A stretch of 39,600 bases of DNA from an uncultured Lentisphaeria bacterium. GTDB taxonomy: Bacteria; Verrucomicrobiota; Lentisphaeria; Victivallales; Victivallaceae. A program made the position numbers and the translations under genes. The stretch lies in assembly GCA_903831825.1 (NCBI GenBank), contig CAIKZE010000385.1:1-39600 (forward strand), written 5' to 3'. The notes under the pieces were generated by a model. The model searched no databases. It was not told the origin of the DNA and saw nothing but the letters and a program-made list of their open reading frames with translations. Each line of letters opens with the position of its first letter. Position 1 is the stretch's first letter. Positions 1 through 8,738 of this stretch are shown one piece after another.

Positions 1-225
1 GATCGCAATCCCGCAGGCGCGGGACGAGTGTCTTGCGGCCGTATTTTTCCGTTCCTCCTTCAGGCGATATTCATATCGCCAATCAGTCGGATCGAAAAAA
101 TCCAATCCACAATCCGACTCGTCTATGTTAAATTTTCAACCGCGTAGAGTATATAGTTTTTCGCCGAATGCTATTTTGCATTCATGTCTTCATTGCCCCA
201 CATCTTATTGCCTTGAAGTCAAAGA
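1..225. other. Left-edge non-coding region with three inverted repeats
   Basis: I can support no gene here. Three short perfect inverted repeats are visible: CCCGC/GCGGG at 10-23, GGCGATAT/ATATCGCC at 63-80, and AGTCGGAT (85-92) with ATCCGACT (112-119). This is the stretch downstream of the kdp operon on the minus strand, so one or more may act in transcript 3'-end formation. None is followed by a clear T-run on that strand. Confidence 0.4.
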
Positions 226-1932
226 TCATTTTTGCGGCGGGATTTTCTCTTTTGCGGCATTCAGGCCATCCCATTCTTTGAACAATTCGCTAATTTGGGC
301 TGGATTTTTGGCGGATTTCAGCCGGGGCATGGCAAAACTGTCCATGGACAGACGGCTGAGCCCGCTGAGTATCTTGACATGCTGCGCATTCATATCGGCC
401 GGGCTGAGAATCAGGAAAACGAAGTATGGAGCAACCCCGCTTTCGAGGTCGGCGATGCCTTGCCGGGCGATACCCATTGCCACTACCGGATCCGTCAGGC
501 CGGGAACGCGGGTATGCGGAAATGCCACGCCTTCATTGAGAAAAGTCGATCCCTGTTCCTCGCGTTTAGCGACGGCGTCGCGAATAGTGTCCCGCTGTAA
601 GCCGGAAAGGGCGGGCATGACGAGATCAATCAGCGCATTGACGGCGTCCTTTTTATTCACCGGTGCATCCCAAAAACAAATTCTGGATTCCGGTATCAGT
701 TCGGCAAACTGCAAGCCTTGCCGGGGGAGAATTTTAGCAATGGAGATTTCATTTTCGGCTTTTTCAATAACTTCCTCTGTTTTCTGATGCGACTGCCTGG
801 TGTCCAGCACGGTCAGGGTAATGCCGCTGCTTTCACGGATCAGCCGCTCGACAACACTGGTTTGACCAATCAGCCTGCCCAGCATGGAAATTTTATGGCC
901 GGGAGTGCCGACGACAATGTGGCCGACCCGATATTCTTTCGCGAATTGTAAAATAGTTTTGACAACGTCCTCGCCTTTATAGGTAAAAACCATTGCGCCA
1001 AGCTGTTTGGCCAGAGTAAGCGTGGTTGAAAGAACGCGCTGGGTTCTGGCGTCAATCGCGGCGGGGCTTTCCGCCGGGGTCTGGACGTAAAACGCATACC
1101 AGGAGCGGTTGAGCCGCCCGGCCAGCCTGGACGCGTAGCGCAGCAACATGTCCCGGTTCGGGCCGTGCGAACTTAAACAGACCATAATCTGGTCCGGCGA
1201 TGACGGCGCTAAATTATCCGCCGCCAGATTATCCCGCCGTCTGGAATCTATTTGCGAGGCCAATTCGCGCAGGGTAAGTTCCCGGAGTTCTTCCAAATTG
1301 GACTGTTTAAAGAATTGTTCCATTGCCGCGTTGATGCGGTTTGGAGGATAGACTTTGCCTTCCCCGAGGCGTTTTCTGAGGTCTTCCGCCGTCAAGTCCA
1401 CGTTGATAAGCTGATCCGCCTCCAGCAGAACCTTGTCCGGAATGCGTTCCTTGACTTTGACGTTCAGGTCTCTTTCCACGGTATCGTACAGGCTTTCCAG
1501 ATGCTGAACGTTGAGCGTGGAGATGACGTGAATGCCGGCCTGCAGCAGATCTTCGACATCCTGGTAGCGCTTGGCGTTTTTGCTGCCCGGAATATTGGTA
1601 TGAGCCAGTTCGTCCACCAGCACGACGGCCGGTTTGCGGTTGAAAACCGCTTCGATATCCATTTCTTCGACTTCGATGCCGTGATAGAGAATTTTCGTCC
1701 GGGGAATTATTTCCAATCCCTCCAGCAAGGCGGCGGTATCCTGGCGCTGGTGGGTTTCCACCAGGCCGACCACGACGTCAACGCCTTCTTTTTTCAGGCG
1801 GTGCGCTTCCAGGAGCATCTGATAAGTTTTGCCCACCCCCGCGCAATAGCCGAGGTAAATTTTCAGTTTGCCGCGTTCCGACAACCGGATCATTCGCAGA
1901 AAACTGTCTGCCCGATTTTCGTTGATTGCCAT
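226..1932 (-). CDS. Truncated KdpD: KdpD N-domain + USP domain + PTS EIIA (PtsN-like) domain, no histidine kinase
   Basis: This is the last gene of the kdp operon, 8 nt after kdpC. Residues about 15-225 form the KdpD sensor N-domain, with Walker A GYCAGVGKT and the VVLVDELAHTN motif. Residues about 245-380 form a universal-stress-protein domain that resembles E. coli KdpD around WYAFYVQTP. From about 410 to the end the protein is a PTS EIIA type-2 domain, with the phosphorylatable His in GVAFPHTR (about residue 475). The membrane segments, HisKA and HATPase domains of full KdpD (about 890 residues) are absent. The open frame begins at a TTG at 1938; ATG 1932 behind AGAGGCGG is the likelier start. 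In E. coli, dephosphorylated EIIA-Ntr (PtsN) binds KdpD and modulates Kdp expression, so the fusion suggests that this input is built in. How it signals to a separate kinase is unknown. Confidence 0.88.
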   Translation of the reverse strand: MAINENRADSFLRMIRLSERGKLKIYLGYCAGVGKTYQMLLEAHRLKKEGVDVVVGLVETHQRQDTAALLEGLEIIPRTKILYHGIEVEEMDIEAVFNRKPAVVLVDELAHTNIPGSKNAKRYQDVEDLLQAGIHVISTLNVQHLESLYDTVERDLNVKVKERIPDKVLLEADQLINVDLTAEDLRKRLGEGKVYPPNRINAAMEQFFKQSNLEELRELTLRELASQIDSRRRDNLAADNLAPSSPDQIMVCLSSHGPNRDMLLRYASRLAGRLNRSWYAFYVQTPAESPAAIDARTQRVLSTTLTLAKQLGAMVFTYKGEDVVKTILQFAKEYRVGHIVVGTPGHKISMLGRLIGQTSVVERLIRESSGITLTVLDTRQSHQKTEEVIEKAENEISIAKILPRQGLQFAELIPESRICFWDAPVNKKDAVNALIDLVMPALSGLQRDTIRDAVAKREEQGSTFLNEGVAFPHTRVPGLTDPVVAMGIARQGIADLESGVAPYFVFLILSPADMNAQHVKILSGLSRLSMDSFAMPRLKSAKNPAQISELFKEWDGLNAAKEKIPPQK

Positions 1933-1946
1933 AGTCAAAGCCGCCT

Positions 1947-2516
1947 CTATCTAAAGTTAACTACAATATATGAATCAAGCTCACGATTGACCATCAGTAC
2001 ATTTATCAGCATCGTTTCGTCGCCAAGCGGATTGGCCCGGAAAGCATTTTTATTCAGGATTTCTTTAATTTTATCGATGGACATGTTTCTGGAGTCCGCG
2101 ACTCGTTTGGCCTGAAATAACGCCGCTTTCATGGTTATGTGCGGGTCGAGCCCGCTGCCGGAGGCGGTCGCCAGGTCGGCCGGAAGTTTATTTTTTCCAT
2201 CAGCGTTGAACTTGGCAATCAATGTTTTGGCCCGTTCCGCGATTGCCGGATTATTCGGCGACAGATTGCTGCCGCCGGCTGACGATGCATTATAATCCGC
2301 CGCGGAAGGCCGCGGCTGGAAGTATTTATCCTGCGCGAATGCCTGCGCGATGATCTCGCTGCCAGTGACCTTGCCGGTTTTATCGGTCAGCAGCCAGCCG
2401 TTGGCGGTATATGGCGTGCAGATTTGCGCCGCCGCATAGATGAGCGCGGGATAGGCGATACAGCATACGGCAATGGTCAGGACGATCAGTTTCAACGATA
2501 TTATCAAGTGTTTCAT
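1947..2516 (-). CDS. kdpC: Potassium-transporting ATPase subunit C
   Basis: KdpC is the single-span subunit that stabilises the KdpFABC high-affinity K+ uptake ATPase in the inner membrane. The 189-residue length is normal. A hydrophobic N-terminal span (about residues 7-28) is followed by the periplasmic domain with the family motifs ADYNASSAGGSNLSPNNP and GSGLDPHIT. The gene follows kdpB but is separated from it by about 320 bp holding a repeat insertion, which is unusual because kdpB and kdpC normally abut. Its ribosome-binding site AGGAGG lies 12 nt before the ATG, and that SD/start region is duplicated on the far side of the insertion. Confidence 0.97.
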   Translation of the reverse strand: MKHLIISLKLIVLTIAVCCIAYPALIYAAAQICTPYTANGWLLTDKTGKVTGSEIIAQAFAQDKYFQPRPSAADYNASSAGGSNLSPNNPAIAERAKTLIAKFNADGKNKLPADLATASGSGLDPHITMKAALFQAKRVADSRNMSIDKIKEILNKNAFRANPLGDETMLINVLMVNRELDSYIVVNFR

Positions 2517-2537
2517 TTTATTTATTTTCCTCCTGAA
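2513..2537. repeat. 25-bp direct repeat, copy 1 (covers kdpC SD and start codon)
   Basis: Identical to 2806-2830. On the minus strand it contains AGGAGG followed by AT-rich spacer and the kdpC ATG. The two copies flank the intervening insertion, so this looks like a long target duplication. Confidence 0.9.
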
Positions 2538-2805
2538 TTAGTCGGGCGTTTCCCGGATGAATAGCCGTATTCGTTTTTAACGACCAAATAATTTGAATAT
2601 CCAATATCCAACAAGGAATATCCAATATCCAAGTTTAAAAAAATCGCTGTCGCTCCTGCCTTTTTCCGGCAGTATCTATCATGAAACGATCTTGTAGTTA
2701 GAAATCTATATGATTGTCTTTTCTTTTTTGCCTTTCCTTCATCAGTTGGATATTCCTTGTTGGATATTGGATATTCGTTTTTACCCGCAAATTCTAGTGA
2801 AGTTC
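2538..2805. mobile_element. Small non-coding repeat element inserted between kdpB and kdpC
   Basis: The 268-bp segment is bounded by two identical 25-bp direct repeats. Inside, at 2590-2630, are tandem GAATATCC/AATATCCAA units, and at 2750-2776 is their reverse complement (TTGGATATTCC, TTGTTGGATATTGGATATTC). The element can therefore fold into a large hairpin. TATTCGTTTTTA occurs near both ends. Open frames crossing it translate to repetitive DIGYSLLDIGYSN-like text, which resembles the low-complexity repeat ORFs I recall as common between PVC genes. I see no transposase. It may be a non-autonomous element or a recombination-expanded repeat. Confidence 0.7.
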
Positions 2806-2830
2806 TCATTTTATTTATTTTCCTCCTGAA
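2806..2830. repeat. 25-bp direct repeat, copy 2 (decoy SD and ATG)
   Basis: Exact copy of 2513-2537, located just after the kdpB stop on the minus strand. It presents a second AGGAGG plus ATG that would start a short spurious reading frame (MRTSLEF...) running into the insertion. Confidence 0.9.
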
Positions 2831-2837
2831 AGTTTTA

Positions 2838-4913
2838 TCATGCCAGTTTGAGCAATTCCAGCAGCATGTCAATAAGTTTAATTCCGATAAACGGCAGAAC
2901 AACCCCGCCCAGCCCGTAGATCAGCAGATTGCGGCGGAGCAGCGAATCGGCCCCCGCCGGGCGGTATTTGACCCCTTTGATCGCGACCGGAATCAGCAGC
3001 GGAATGATTACGGCATTGAAAATCAATGCTGAAAGAATCGCGCTGTGCGGCGTCGCCAGGTTCATCACGTTCATTATGCCTAACTGCGGCATCGCCAGGA
3101 TAAACATGGCGGGGACTATCGCAAAATATTTGGCCATGTCATTGGCGATTGAAAAGGTGGTTAGCGCGCCGCGCGTTATGAGCAACTGCTTGCCGATTTC
3201 AATGACTTCTATCAGCTTGGTGGGATCGCTGTCCAGGTCAACCATGTTGCCGGCTTCTTTCGCCGCCTGCGTTCCCGAATTCATGGCGACGCCGATGTCG
3301 GCCTGCGCCAGCGCGGGAGCGTCATTGGTGCCGTCCCCCATCATGGCGACGAGCCGCCCCTGTTTCTGTTCGCGGCGAATATATTCCAGTTTGGCTTCCG
3401 GCCTGGCTTCGGCGATAAAGTCATCCACCCCGGCCTCGCGGGCAATGGTGGCGGCGGTCAATTTGTTGTCGCCGGTGACCATGACGATTCTCAAACCCAT
3501 GGCGCGGAGGCGGGCAAACCGCTCCTGGATGCCGACTTTCAGGATATCGGAAAGTTCCAACACTCCCAGTACCCGGTTGTTTTCGGTCACAACCAGCGGC
3601 GTGCTGCCTTTGACGGCGACCTTTTCAACCACTCCCTGAAGTTCTTCCGGAATGGTTCCGCCCTGTTGACGGATGTATTTGCAGATCGCGTCAAAAGAGC
3701 CTTTCCGGTAGTTGTCCGACCCGATATCCACGCCGCTCAGTCTGGTCTGCGCTGAAAACGGGATCAGTTTAGCGTTGGAATCTTCAGCAGGAAATTTATT
3801 GCCCAGCCGTTCTTCGCCGAGCGTCAGCACGGAGCGGCCTTCCGGGGTTTGATCGCCGAAGGAGGCGACAGTTACAGCCACGGCCAGCGTCTCCGTGTCC
3901 ACTCCGGTCAGCGGATAGTATTCAGTTGCCTGGCGGTTACCCACGGTAATGGTGCCGGTTTTGTCGATCAGCAGCGTGTCGATATCGCCGGCCAGTTCCA
4001 CGGCCTTGCCGCTTTTAGCCAGGATATTCGCCGACAGCGCCCGGTCCATCCCGGCGATCCCGATGGCGGACAGCAGCGCCCCGATTGTGGTCGGAATCAG
4101 ACAGACCAGCAACGCCACCAGCGTCGGCACCGGAATAACCGTGCCGAAAAATTTGCCGATCGGCAGGAGCGTGGCGGTGACCATCAGGAATGCCAGCGTC
4201 AGTCCGGCCAGCGTAACCGTCAACGCCAGTTCATTGGGCGTTTTCTGCCGGGAAGCACCTTCGACCAGCGCGATCATCCGGTCCAGGAAAGAATCTCCGG
4301 CCCCGCAGGTGATGCGCACGATCAACTGATCGGAAAGCAGCCGCGTGCCGCCGGTAACGCCGGAACAGTCGCCGCCGGCTTCGCGCAATACCGGAGCGGA
4401 TTCGCCGGTTACCGCCGATTCGTCCACGCTGGCGGCGCCTTCAAGGATTTCGCCGTCGCCGGGAATGATTTCACCGGCCTGAACTATTATGATGTCGCCC
4501 GCGTTAAGCGCGGTCGAGGGAACCTCCTCAGTTTGCTGATTGTGAAGGAGTTTCCTGGCCGGAGTGCTGCGCCGGGTCATTTTCAGCGATTCGGTCTGGG
4601 CTTTGCCGCGCGCTTCGGCCAGGGCTCCGGCAAAATTGCCGAACAGCACGGTAAGCCATAAGACAACGGCAACAATAAAAGTATATCCGGCGTCCGGAGA
4701 TTTGCTCCATAGATCGCTGATAATAATCATGGTGGTGAGGGCAGCGCCGATTTCCGTGACAAACATGACGGGATTGCCGACCATGATCCGCGGGTCGAGC
4801 ATGGTCAGCGACTGCCGCACGGCTTCCTTTACCAGTTTTTTCTCAAAAATCCCGGCTTTCCGGGAATGCCTGCGCTGCAGTTTGATCTGCTGGTTGATTT
4901 CAATATTATTCAT
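2838..4913 (-). CDS. kdpB: Potassium-transporting P-type ATPase subunit B
   Basis: KdpB is the catalytic P-type ATPase subunit that energises K+ import through KdpA. The 691 residues match the family. The phosphorylation motif DKTGTITVG is intact, as are TGES in the actuator domain ([10 protein letters not shown]), the nucleotide-domain KGS motif, and the hinge [19 protein letters not shown]. Multiple membrane spans lie at the N-terminal, middle and C-terminal positions. ATG 4913 follows AGGAC with a 9-nt spacer, 12 nt after kdpA. The reading frame has no defects. Confidence 0.98.
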   Translation of the reverse strand: MNNIEINQQIKLQRRHSRKAGIFEKKLVKEAVRQSLTMLDPRIMVGNPVMFVTEIGAALTTMIIISDLWSKSPDAGYTFIVAVVLWLTVLFGNFAGALAEARGKAQTESLKMTRRSTPARKLLHNQQTEEVPSTALNAGDIIIVQAGEIIPGDGEILEGAASVDESAVTGESAPVLREAGGDCSGVTGGTRLLSDQLIVRITCGAGDSFLDRMIALVEGASRQKTPNELALTVTLAGLTLAFLMVTATLLPIGKFFGTVIPVPTLVALLVCLIPTTIGALLSAIGIAGMDRALSANILAKSGKAVELAGDIDTLLIDKTGTITVGNRQATEYYPLTGVDTETLAVAVTVASFGDQTPEGRSVLTLGEERLGNKFPAEDSNAKLIPFSAQTRLSGVDIGSDNYRKGSFDAICKYIRQQGGTIPEELQGVVEKVAVKGSTPLVVTENNRVLGVLELSDILKVGIQERFARLRAMGLRIVMVTGDNKLTAATIAREAGVDDFIAEARPEAKLEYIRREQKQGRLVAMMGDGTNDAPALAQADIGVAMNSGTQAAKEAGNMVDLDSDPTKLIEVIEIGKQLLITRGALTTFSIANDMAKYFAIVPAMFILAMPQLGIMNVMNLATPHSAILSALIFNAVIIPLLIPVAIKGVKYRPAGADSLLRRNLLIYGLGGVVLPFIGIKLIDMLLELLKLA

Positions 4914-4925
4914 TTTTAAAAGTCC

Positions 4926-6602
4926 TTATTTAGTTAATACGCTCAAGTGTTCAGCAATCGGGCCGAGCACCGCGACCGGCAGGAACAACAGCGCGCCGAT
5001 AAAGATTACGCTGCCCAGCAGCACAAACCCGAAAAGTGTCCGGTCAGTGTGCAGGGTCCCGCTGGTTTCCGGTACCGGTTTTTTCGCGGCAAGCATCCCG
5101 GCAATCGCCAGCGGCAGGATTATCGGGATAAAACGCGCCAGCAGCATTACGATTCCGGCAACCACATTCCACGGAACAGTGCTGTTTTTGAGCCCGCCCA
5201 TCCCGGAGCCGTTATTGGCGGCGGCGGAAGTGAACTCATACAATATTTCAGTAAATCCATGGCTGCCGGGATTACCGACCGTATCAATGCCCAACGGGGT
5301 CATGGCAAACCAGGCGGTACAACCCAGAATCAGCAGCGGATGCACCAGCAATGCCAGCAGCGCCACCTTCATTTCCGCGGTCTCCACCTTTCGCGCCAGA
5401 TATTCCGGCGACCGTCCGACCATCATGCCGCAGATGAACACCCCGATAATGACATACATGAACATATTGATAAAACCGACGCCGACGCCGCCAAACGCCA
5501 CGTTTGACCACATGCCGAACAGCGGCAGCAGCAGGGTCAGCGGATTCAGACTGTCGTACATGCAGTTCCCCGAACCGTTGCTGGTGGAGGTGGCGACGAC
5601 ACTCCACAACGCGCTTGCTTCAGTTCCAAACCTTAATTCTTTCCCTTCCTGATTGCCGACGTTCTGAGCAACCGCCAGTCCGGTCAAAGCCCTGGCCGGG
5701 GCATTTTCAAAATATTCCGCCAGCCCGGCGCAGGCAATCATCAGGCTGCCCATTACGATAAAAATCACCAGCGCGTGTTTCATTCTGCCGGTAATCCTTC
5801 CGAACATCCAGACACAAGCCATCGGAATGATGATGATGCATAAGCATTCAATCGCGTTCGTGAAAAAACTCGGATTTTCGAACGGGTGCGCCGAATTCGG
5901 GCCGAAAAAGCCGCCGCCGTTGGTGCCAAGCTGCTTGATCGCGACAAATGCCGCCGCCGGGCCGCGGGAGATCAGTTGTTCCGGGCCTTCCAGGGTTATC
6001 GCCTTGATGGTTCCGCCCAGGGTCATGGGAACTCCGGAAAATGCGAGTATCAGCCCGACAATGACAGCCATCGGCAGCAGAATGAAAAGCGTTGCCCGGA
6101 GCGTGTCCCGGTAGAAATTGCCGACATCAGTTGAGCCGCTCAATGCCCGGCAGATTGCCGCCAGCGCCGCGAGCCCAACCGCCGGAGTAACAAACTGCAG
6201 CCACATCAGGGCAAGCTGCGAGAAATAACTCAAGGAGACTTCGCCGGAATAGTGTTGTTGATTCGTGTTGGTTACAAACGAAGCAACCGTATGAAATATC
6301 ATGCTTAATTCCAGCGGACCCTTGCCGTCGGGATTAAGCGGCAGGACTGATTGTCCGAGCAAAACCAGGAATACCGCGGCAAATATCAGGGCATTGAAAA
6401 TCAGCATGGCAATACTGTATTCTTTCCAGTCTGAGCCTTGCGTAATGAATTTGCCGCCGATGCGGGTTATGAATCTTTCCAGCCCGGCATGCAGCGGCGA
6501 AAGCTTCGGCCCCGGTTCCATGACGCGAAACAGGAAATATCCCAGCGGCCAGGAAACCGCGATTGCGACAATAAAAAACAGTATTGTAAAAAGTATGGAC
6601 AT
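4926..6602 (-). CDS. kdpA: Potassium-transporting ATPase subunit A
   Basis: KdpA is the K+-selective channel-like subunit of KdpFABC, homologous to Trk/KtrB K+ transporters. It is 558 residues long, the usual size, with about ten membrane spans. Conserved selectivity-loop and family segments are visible, including TNTNQQHYSGE, GTNGGGFFGPNSAHPFENP and SAAANNGSGMGG. The start ATG 6602 follows AGGAGA at an 8-nt spacing. It sits between kdpF and kdpB with short gaps, consistent with one transcript. Confidence 0.98.
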   Translation of the reverse strand: MSILFTILFFIVAIAVSWPLGYFLFRVMEPGPKLSPLHAGLERFITRIGGKFITQGSDWKEYSIAMLIFNALIFAAVFLVLLGQSVLPLNPDGKGPLELSMIFHTVASFVTNTNQQHYSGEVSLSYFSQLALMWLQFVTPAVGLAALAAICRALSGSTDVGNFYRDTLRATLFILLPMAVIVGLILAFSGVPMTLGGTIKAITLEGPEQLISRGPAAAFVAIKQLGTNGGGFFGPNSAHPFENPSFFTNAIECLCIIIIPMACVWMFGRITGRMKHALVIFIVMGSLMIACAGLAEYFENAPARALTGLAVAQNVGNQEGKELRFGTEASALWSVVATSTSNGSGNCMYDSLNPLTLLLPLFGMWSNVAFGGVGVGFINMFMYVIIGVFICGMMVGRSPEYLARKVETAEMKVALLALLVHPLLILGCTAWFAMTPLGIDTVGNPGSHGFTEILYEFTSAAANNGSGMGGLKNSTVPWNVVAGIVMLLARFIPIILPLAIAGMLAAKKPVPETSGTLHTDRTLFGFVLLGSVIFIGALLFLPVAVLGPIAEHLSVLTK

Positions 6603-6617
6603 AACAGTTTCTCCTGT

Positions 6618-6698
6618 TTAAAATTTTTCCGGCCAAACCAGAGCGTATACCAGGTAGCCGAAGCAAAAAACGGTTGCGATTGTAACGATATAAATCAT
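6618..6698 (-). CDS. kdpF: Potassium-transporting ATPase subunit F (26 residues)
   Basis: This gene is too short for routine ORF calling. ATG 6698 follows AGGAG with a 7-nt spacer, and the frame ends at TAA 6618. The 26-residue product is one hydrophobic helix ending GYLVYALVWPEKF, which closely matches the KdpF consensus GYL.YAL. In known complexes KdpF is a lipid-like stabiliser of KdpA/B/C. Its position directly upstream of kdpA completes the kdpFABC order. Confidence 0.93.
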   Translation of the reverse strand: MIYIVTIATVFCFGYLVYALVWPEKF

Positions 6699-6731
6699 TT
6701 TTAAACTCCTTAATAAGAATGAATCTTTAAA

Positions 6732-8570
6732 TTATTTTTGAACCGGCCGGCCGTTTTCCGCCAGCGGCAGCGTAAACCAGAACGCCGCGCCCTGTCCGGC
6801 GTCGCTTTCCACGCCGACTTTTCCGTCATGCGCTTCAATAATCTCCTTGACGATTGCCAGTCCCAGTCCAGCGCCGGAACTTTTTTCCTGGCCGGGAATA
6901 CGGAAAAACTGCTCGAAAATTTGATCATGATACTGTTTGGGAATACCTTTGCCGGTATCTTTAATGGTAAACTTAACCGCGCCGGCAACCGGTTCCGCGG
7001 AAATCGCAATCAAGCCGCCGGGATTGGTAAAACGCAGCGAATTGGACAACAAATTGCTGAAAACATGATCTATTCTGGCAGGGTCGGCATTTACTTCCGG
7101 CAAGTCATCGGAAACGGCAAATTGAATGTGAATGCCTTTGTCTTTGGCCTCGACCAGAAACGGTTCGGCGCCGTCGCGGGCAAGCTCCGCCGGACGCATT
7201 TTCTGGAATTCCAGAAAATCTTTGCCGGATTCAATGCGGCTGATGTCCAGCAGGTTGTCGAGTATGTCCGCCAGCCTTTCGCTGTCATCCCTGGCCGCAA
7301 TCAGCAGTTCAGTCTGCTTCTCATTAATAATGCCGATTTTTTCATCCAGCAGCAGATGGATGGACATGCGCAGTGAAGTGAGCGGGGTTTTCAACTGGTG
7401 GGAAAGCGTGGCCACCACGCCTCTTTTCAGTTCATTCTGCTCATAATTACGGGTTACGTCTTTAATGACCAGAGAACATCCGGTAAGCTCCCCCTGGTCT
7501 CTGGTCGCCGGAATCGGAACCACCGACGGCTGGAAGAAGTGTTCCCGGTTTTCGATAAAATACTGAACAAATTTACCCTTGCCGGTATTTTCGGCCGGAC
7601 GCCACTCCAGCAAGGCGCGGTCGACCAGTTTTGACAGCCAGTCCAGTTTGACATCTTTGACCAAAACTCCGGGTTTCAGCCCGAAATAACGTTCCGCGGT
7701 TTCCGTGGCCACTTCCACTCTGCCGTCAAGGTCGAGCACCACCACCGCATCCGGCAGCGCTTTGAAAACTTCAATATTGGCCTGCCGGTTGCGCATTAAT
7801 TCGCGCCGGTCGTTGGCGCGCGCGCTCCGGAGACCTTCCGCCATGGCGTTAAACGCTTCGGACAACAGCCCGATTTCATCTTTGGATTTCACTTCCAGCA
7901 CGACATCAAGGTTGCCCTTGCGGATGTCATTGGCGGATTCAATCAAAGTATGAATCGGGGCCAAAATCCAATGGCGGACGAAAAAACTCAAGGCCAGGGC
8001 GGCGGCGGCGCACGCCAGAATCGCGGCCAGCATTTGATTAAAAGCGGCTTCCGCGCGATGCTTCGCCGCATGGTTTGCCTGCTGCATGTTATCCTGATTC
8101 AGTTGAATGATCTCCTGAAGCAGCCCGTTTATCTCGGTCAACTGAGTTTTAAAATATGCGTCCCGCCTGGATTCAAAAGATCGATTTTTATCGTTGAACA
8201 CCGGGATTTTCTTCTCATATTCTTCAAAAAGAGCTTTTAATTTTTCGGCCTTTTCCTTTTCTCCGGGAATGGTGATATTGCTCAGTTCTGTTGCTAAGGC
8301 ATCATGGAATTTTTTCAGGTTTGAATCGATTTGCTTTTGTCCTTCTTCCGGATTGCCAAGCAGGGAATATGCCGTTCCGCTATCAATTCCCTCAAGCGCC
8401 TGGCGCATATTCTGGCAGGCGATGACGCTGATATAATTTTCCCGGAGAATCACATTGATCGACTGGCCGAGATCAATGATATGACCGATCGTAAGCAAGC
8501 CGAGAATGGCAACGATTGCGAACAGGCCGCCAAATCCCAGTAAAAGTTTTGTCCGTATTCCCGAAATCAT
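6732..8570 (-). CDS. KinB-like membrane sensor histidine kinase (HAMP-PAS-HisKA-HATPase)
   Basis: The 612-residue kinase has a membrane span at about 7-27, a periplasmic four-helix-type sensor region (about 28-180) and a second span at about 183-200. HAMP (about 200-252), PAS (about 262-375), HisKA with the phospho-acceptor in LSHQLKTPLTSL (about residue 390) and a HATPase with the GTGKGI and GAGLGLAIVKEII boxes follow. The domain order matches KinB, the partner of AlgB, and the adjacent regulator is AlgB-like. Because the neighbouring KdpD has no kinase domain, this protein probably supplies the kinase for Kdp control (inference from context). ATG 8570 follows AGGGA. It lies 33 nt upstream of kdpF. 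Confidence 0.88.
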   Translation of the reverse strand: MISGIRTKLLLGFGGLFAIVAILGLLTIGHIIDLGQSINVILRENYISVIACQNMRQALEGIDSGTAYSLLGNPEEGQKQIDSNLKKFHDALATELSNITIPGEKEKAEKLKALFEEYEKKIPVFNDKNRSFESRRDAYFKTQLTEINGLLQEIIQLNQDNMQQANHAAKHRAEAAFNQMLAAILACAAAALALSFFVRHWILAPIHTLIESANDIRKGNLDVVLEVKSKDEIGLLSEAFNAMAEGLRSARANDRRELMRNRQANIEVFKALPDAVVVLDLDGRVEVATETAERYFGLKPGVLVKDVKLDWLSKLVDRALLEWRPAENTGKGKFVQYFIENREHFFQPSVVPIPATRDQGELTGCSLVIKDVTRNYEQNELKRGVVATLSHQLKTPLTSLRMSIHLLLDEKIGIINEKQTELLIAARDDSERLADILDNLLDISRIESGKDFLEFQKMRPAELARDGAEPFLVEAKDKGIHIQFAVSDDLPEVNADPARIDHVFSNLLSNSLRFTNPGGLIAISAEPVAGAVKFTIKDTGKGIPKQYHDQIFEQFFRIPGQEKSSGAGLGLAIVKEIIEAHDGKVGVESDAGQGAAFWFTLPLAENGRPVQK

Positions 8571-8703
8571 ATTAATCCCTGAAATTAAAAAGTAATTGCA
8601 AAAATATTATGCTTTAGGATATTAGCAGATGTCATGCCAGAAATTAAAAATCTTTTTCAGGCAAAAGGAAAGGCAAACGCACGGAATATCTTGATTTATG
8701 CAA

Positions 8704-8719
8704 AGCAACCAATCCGCCG
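8704..8719 (-). promoter_or_regulatory. Candidate sigma-54 (-24/-12) promoter before the kinase-kdp operon
   Basis: The minus strand reads CGGCGGATTGGTTGCT. This gives GG at -24 and GC at -12 with exactly 10 bases between them, plus the TTGCT of the consensus TGGCAC-N5-TTGCW; the A, C and G after GGC do not match. It lies about 130 bp before the kinase ATG and directly downstream of an NtrC-family activator gene whose product has the GAFTGA loop. A single motif by eye has a real chance of being random. Confidence 0.4.
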
Positions 8720-8720
8720 C

Positions 8721-8735
8721 ATTGCAAAATGCAAT
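8721..8735. promoter_or_regulatory. Palindrome ATTGCA-AAA-TGCAAT
   Basis: A perfect 6-bp inverted repeat with a 3-bp centre lies between the regulator stop codon and the candidate -24/-12 element. It could be a binding half-site pair or just the end of the regulator transcript; there is no T-run for termination. Confidence 0.35.
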
Positions 8736-8738
8736 ATA

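Noticed and set aside
1252-2115. 287-residue plus-strand frame opposite kdpD/kdpC
   Set aside because: It is the antisense shadow of two clear genes and its composition follows their codon pattern.
2522-2902. 126-residue frame between kdpB and kdpC
   Set aside because: It overlaps kdpB and consists of translated insertion repeats (NEYPISNKEYP, DIGYSLLDIGYSN); no family resemblance.
8571-8738. c-di-AMP (ydaO-type) riboswitch before the kdp operon
   Set aside because: I could not find a plausible structured leader of the right length; only a short palindrome and a sigma-54-like motif are visible.
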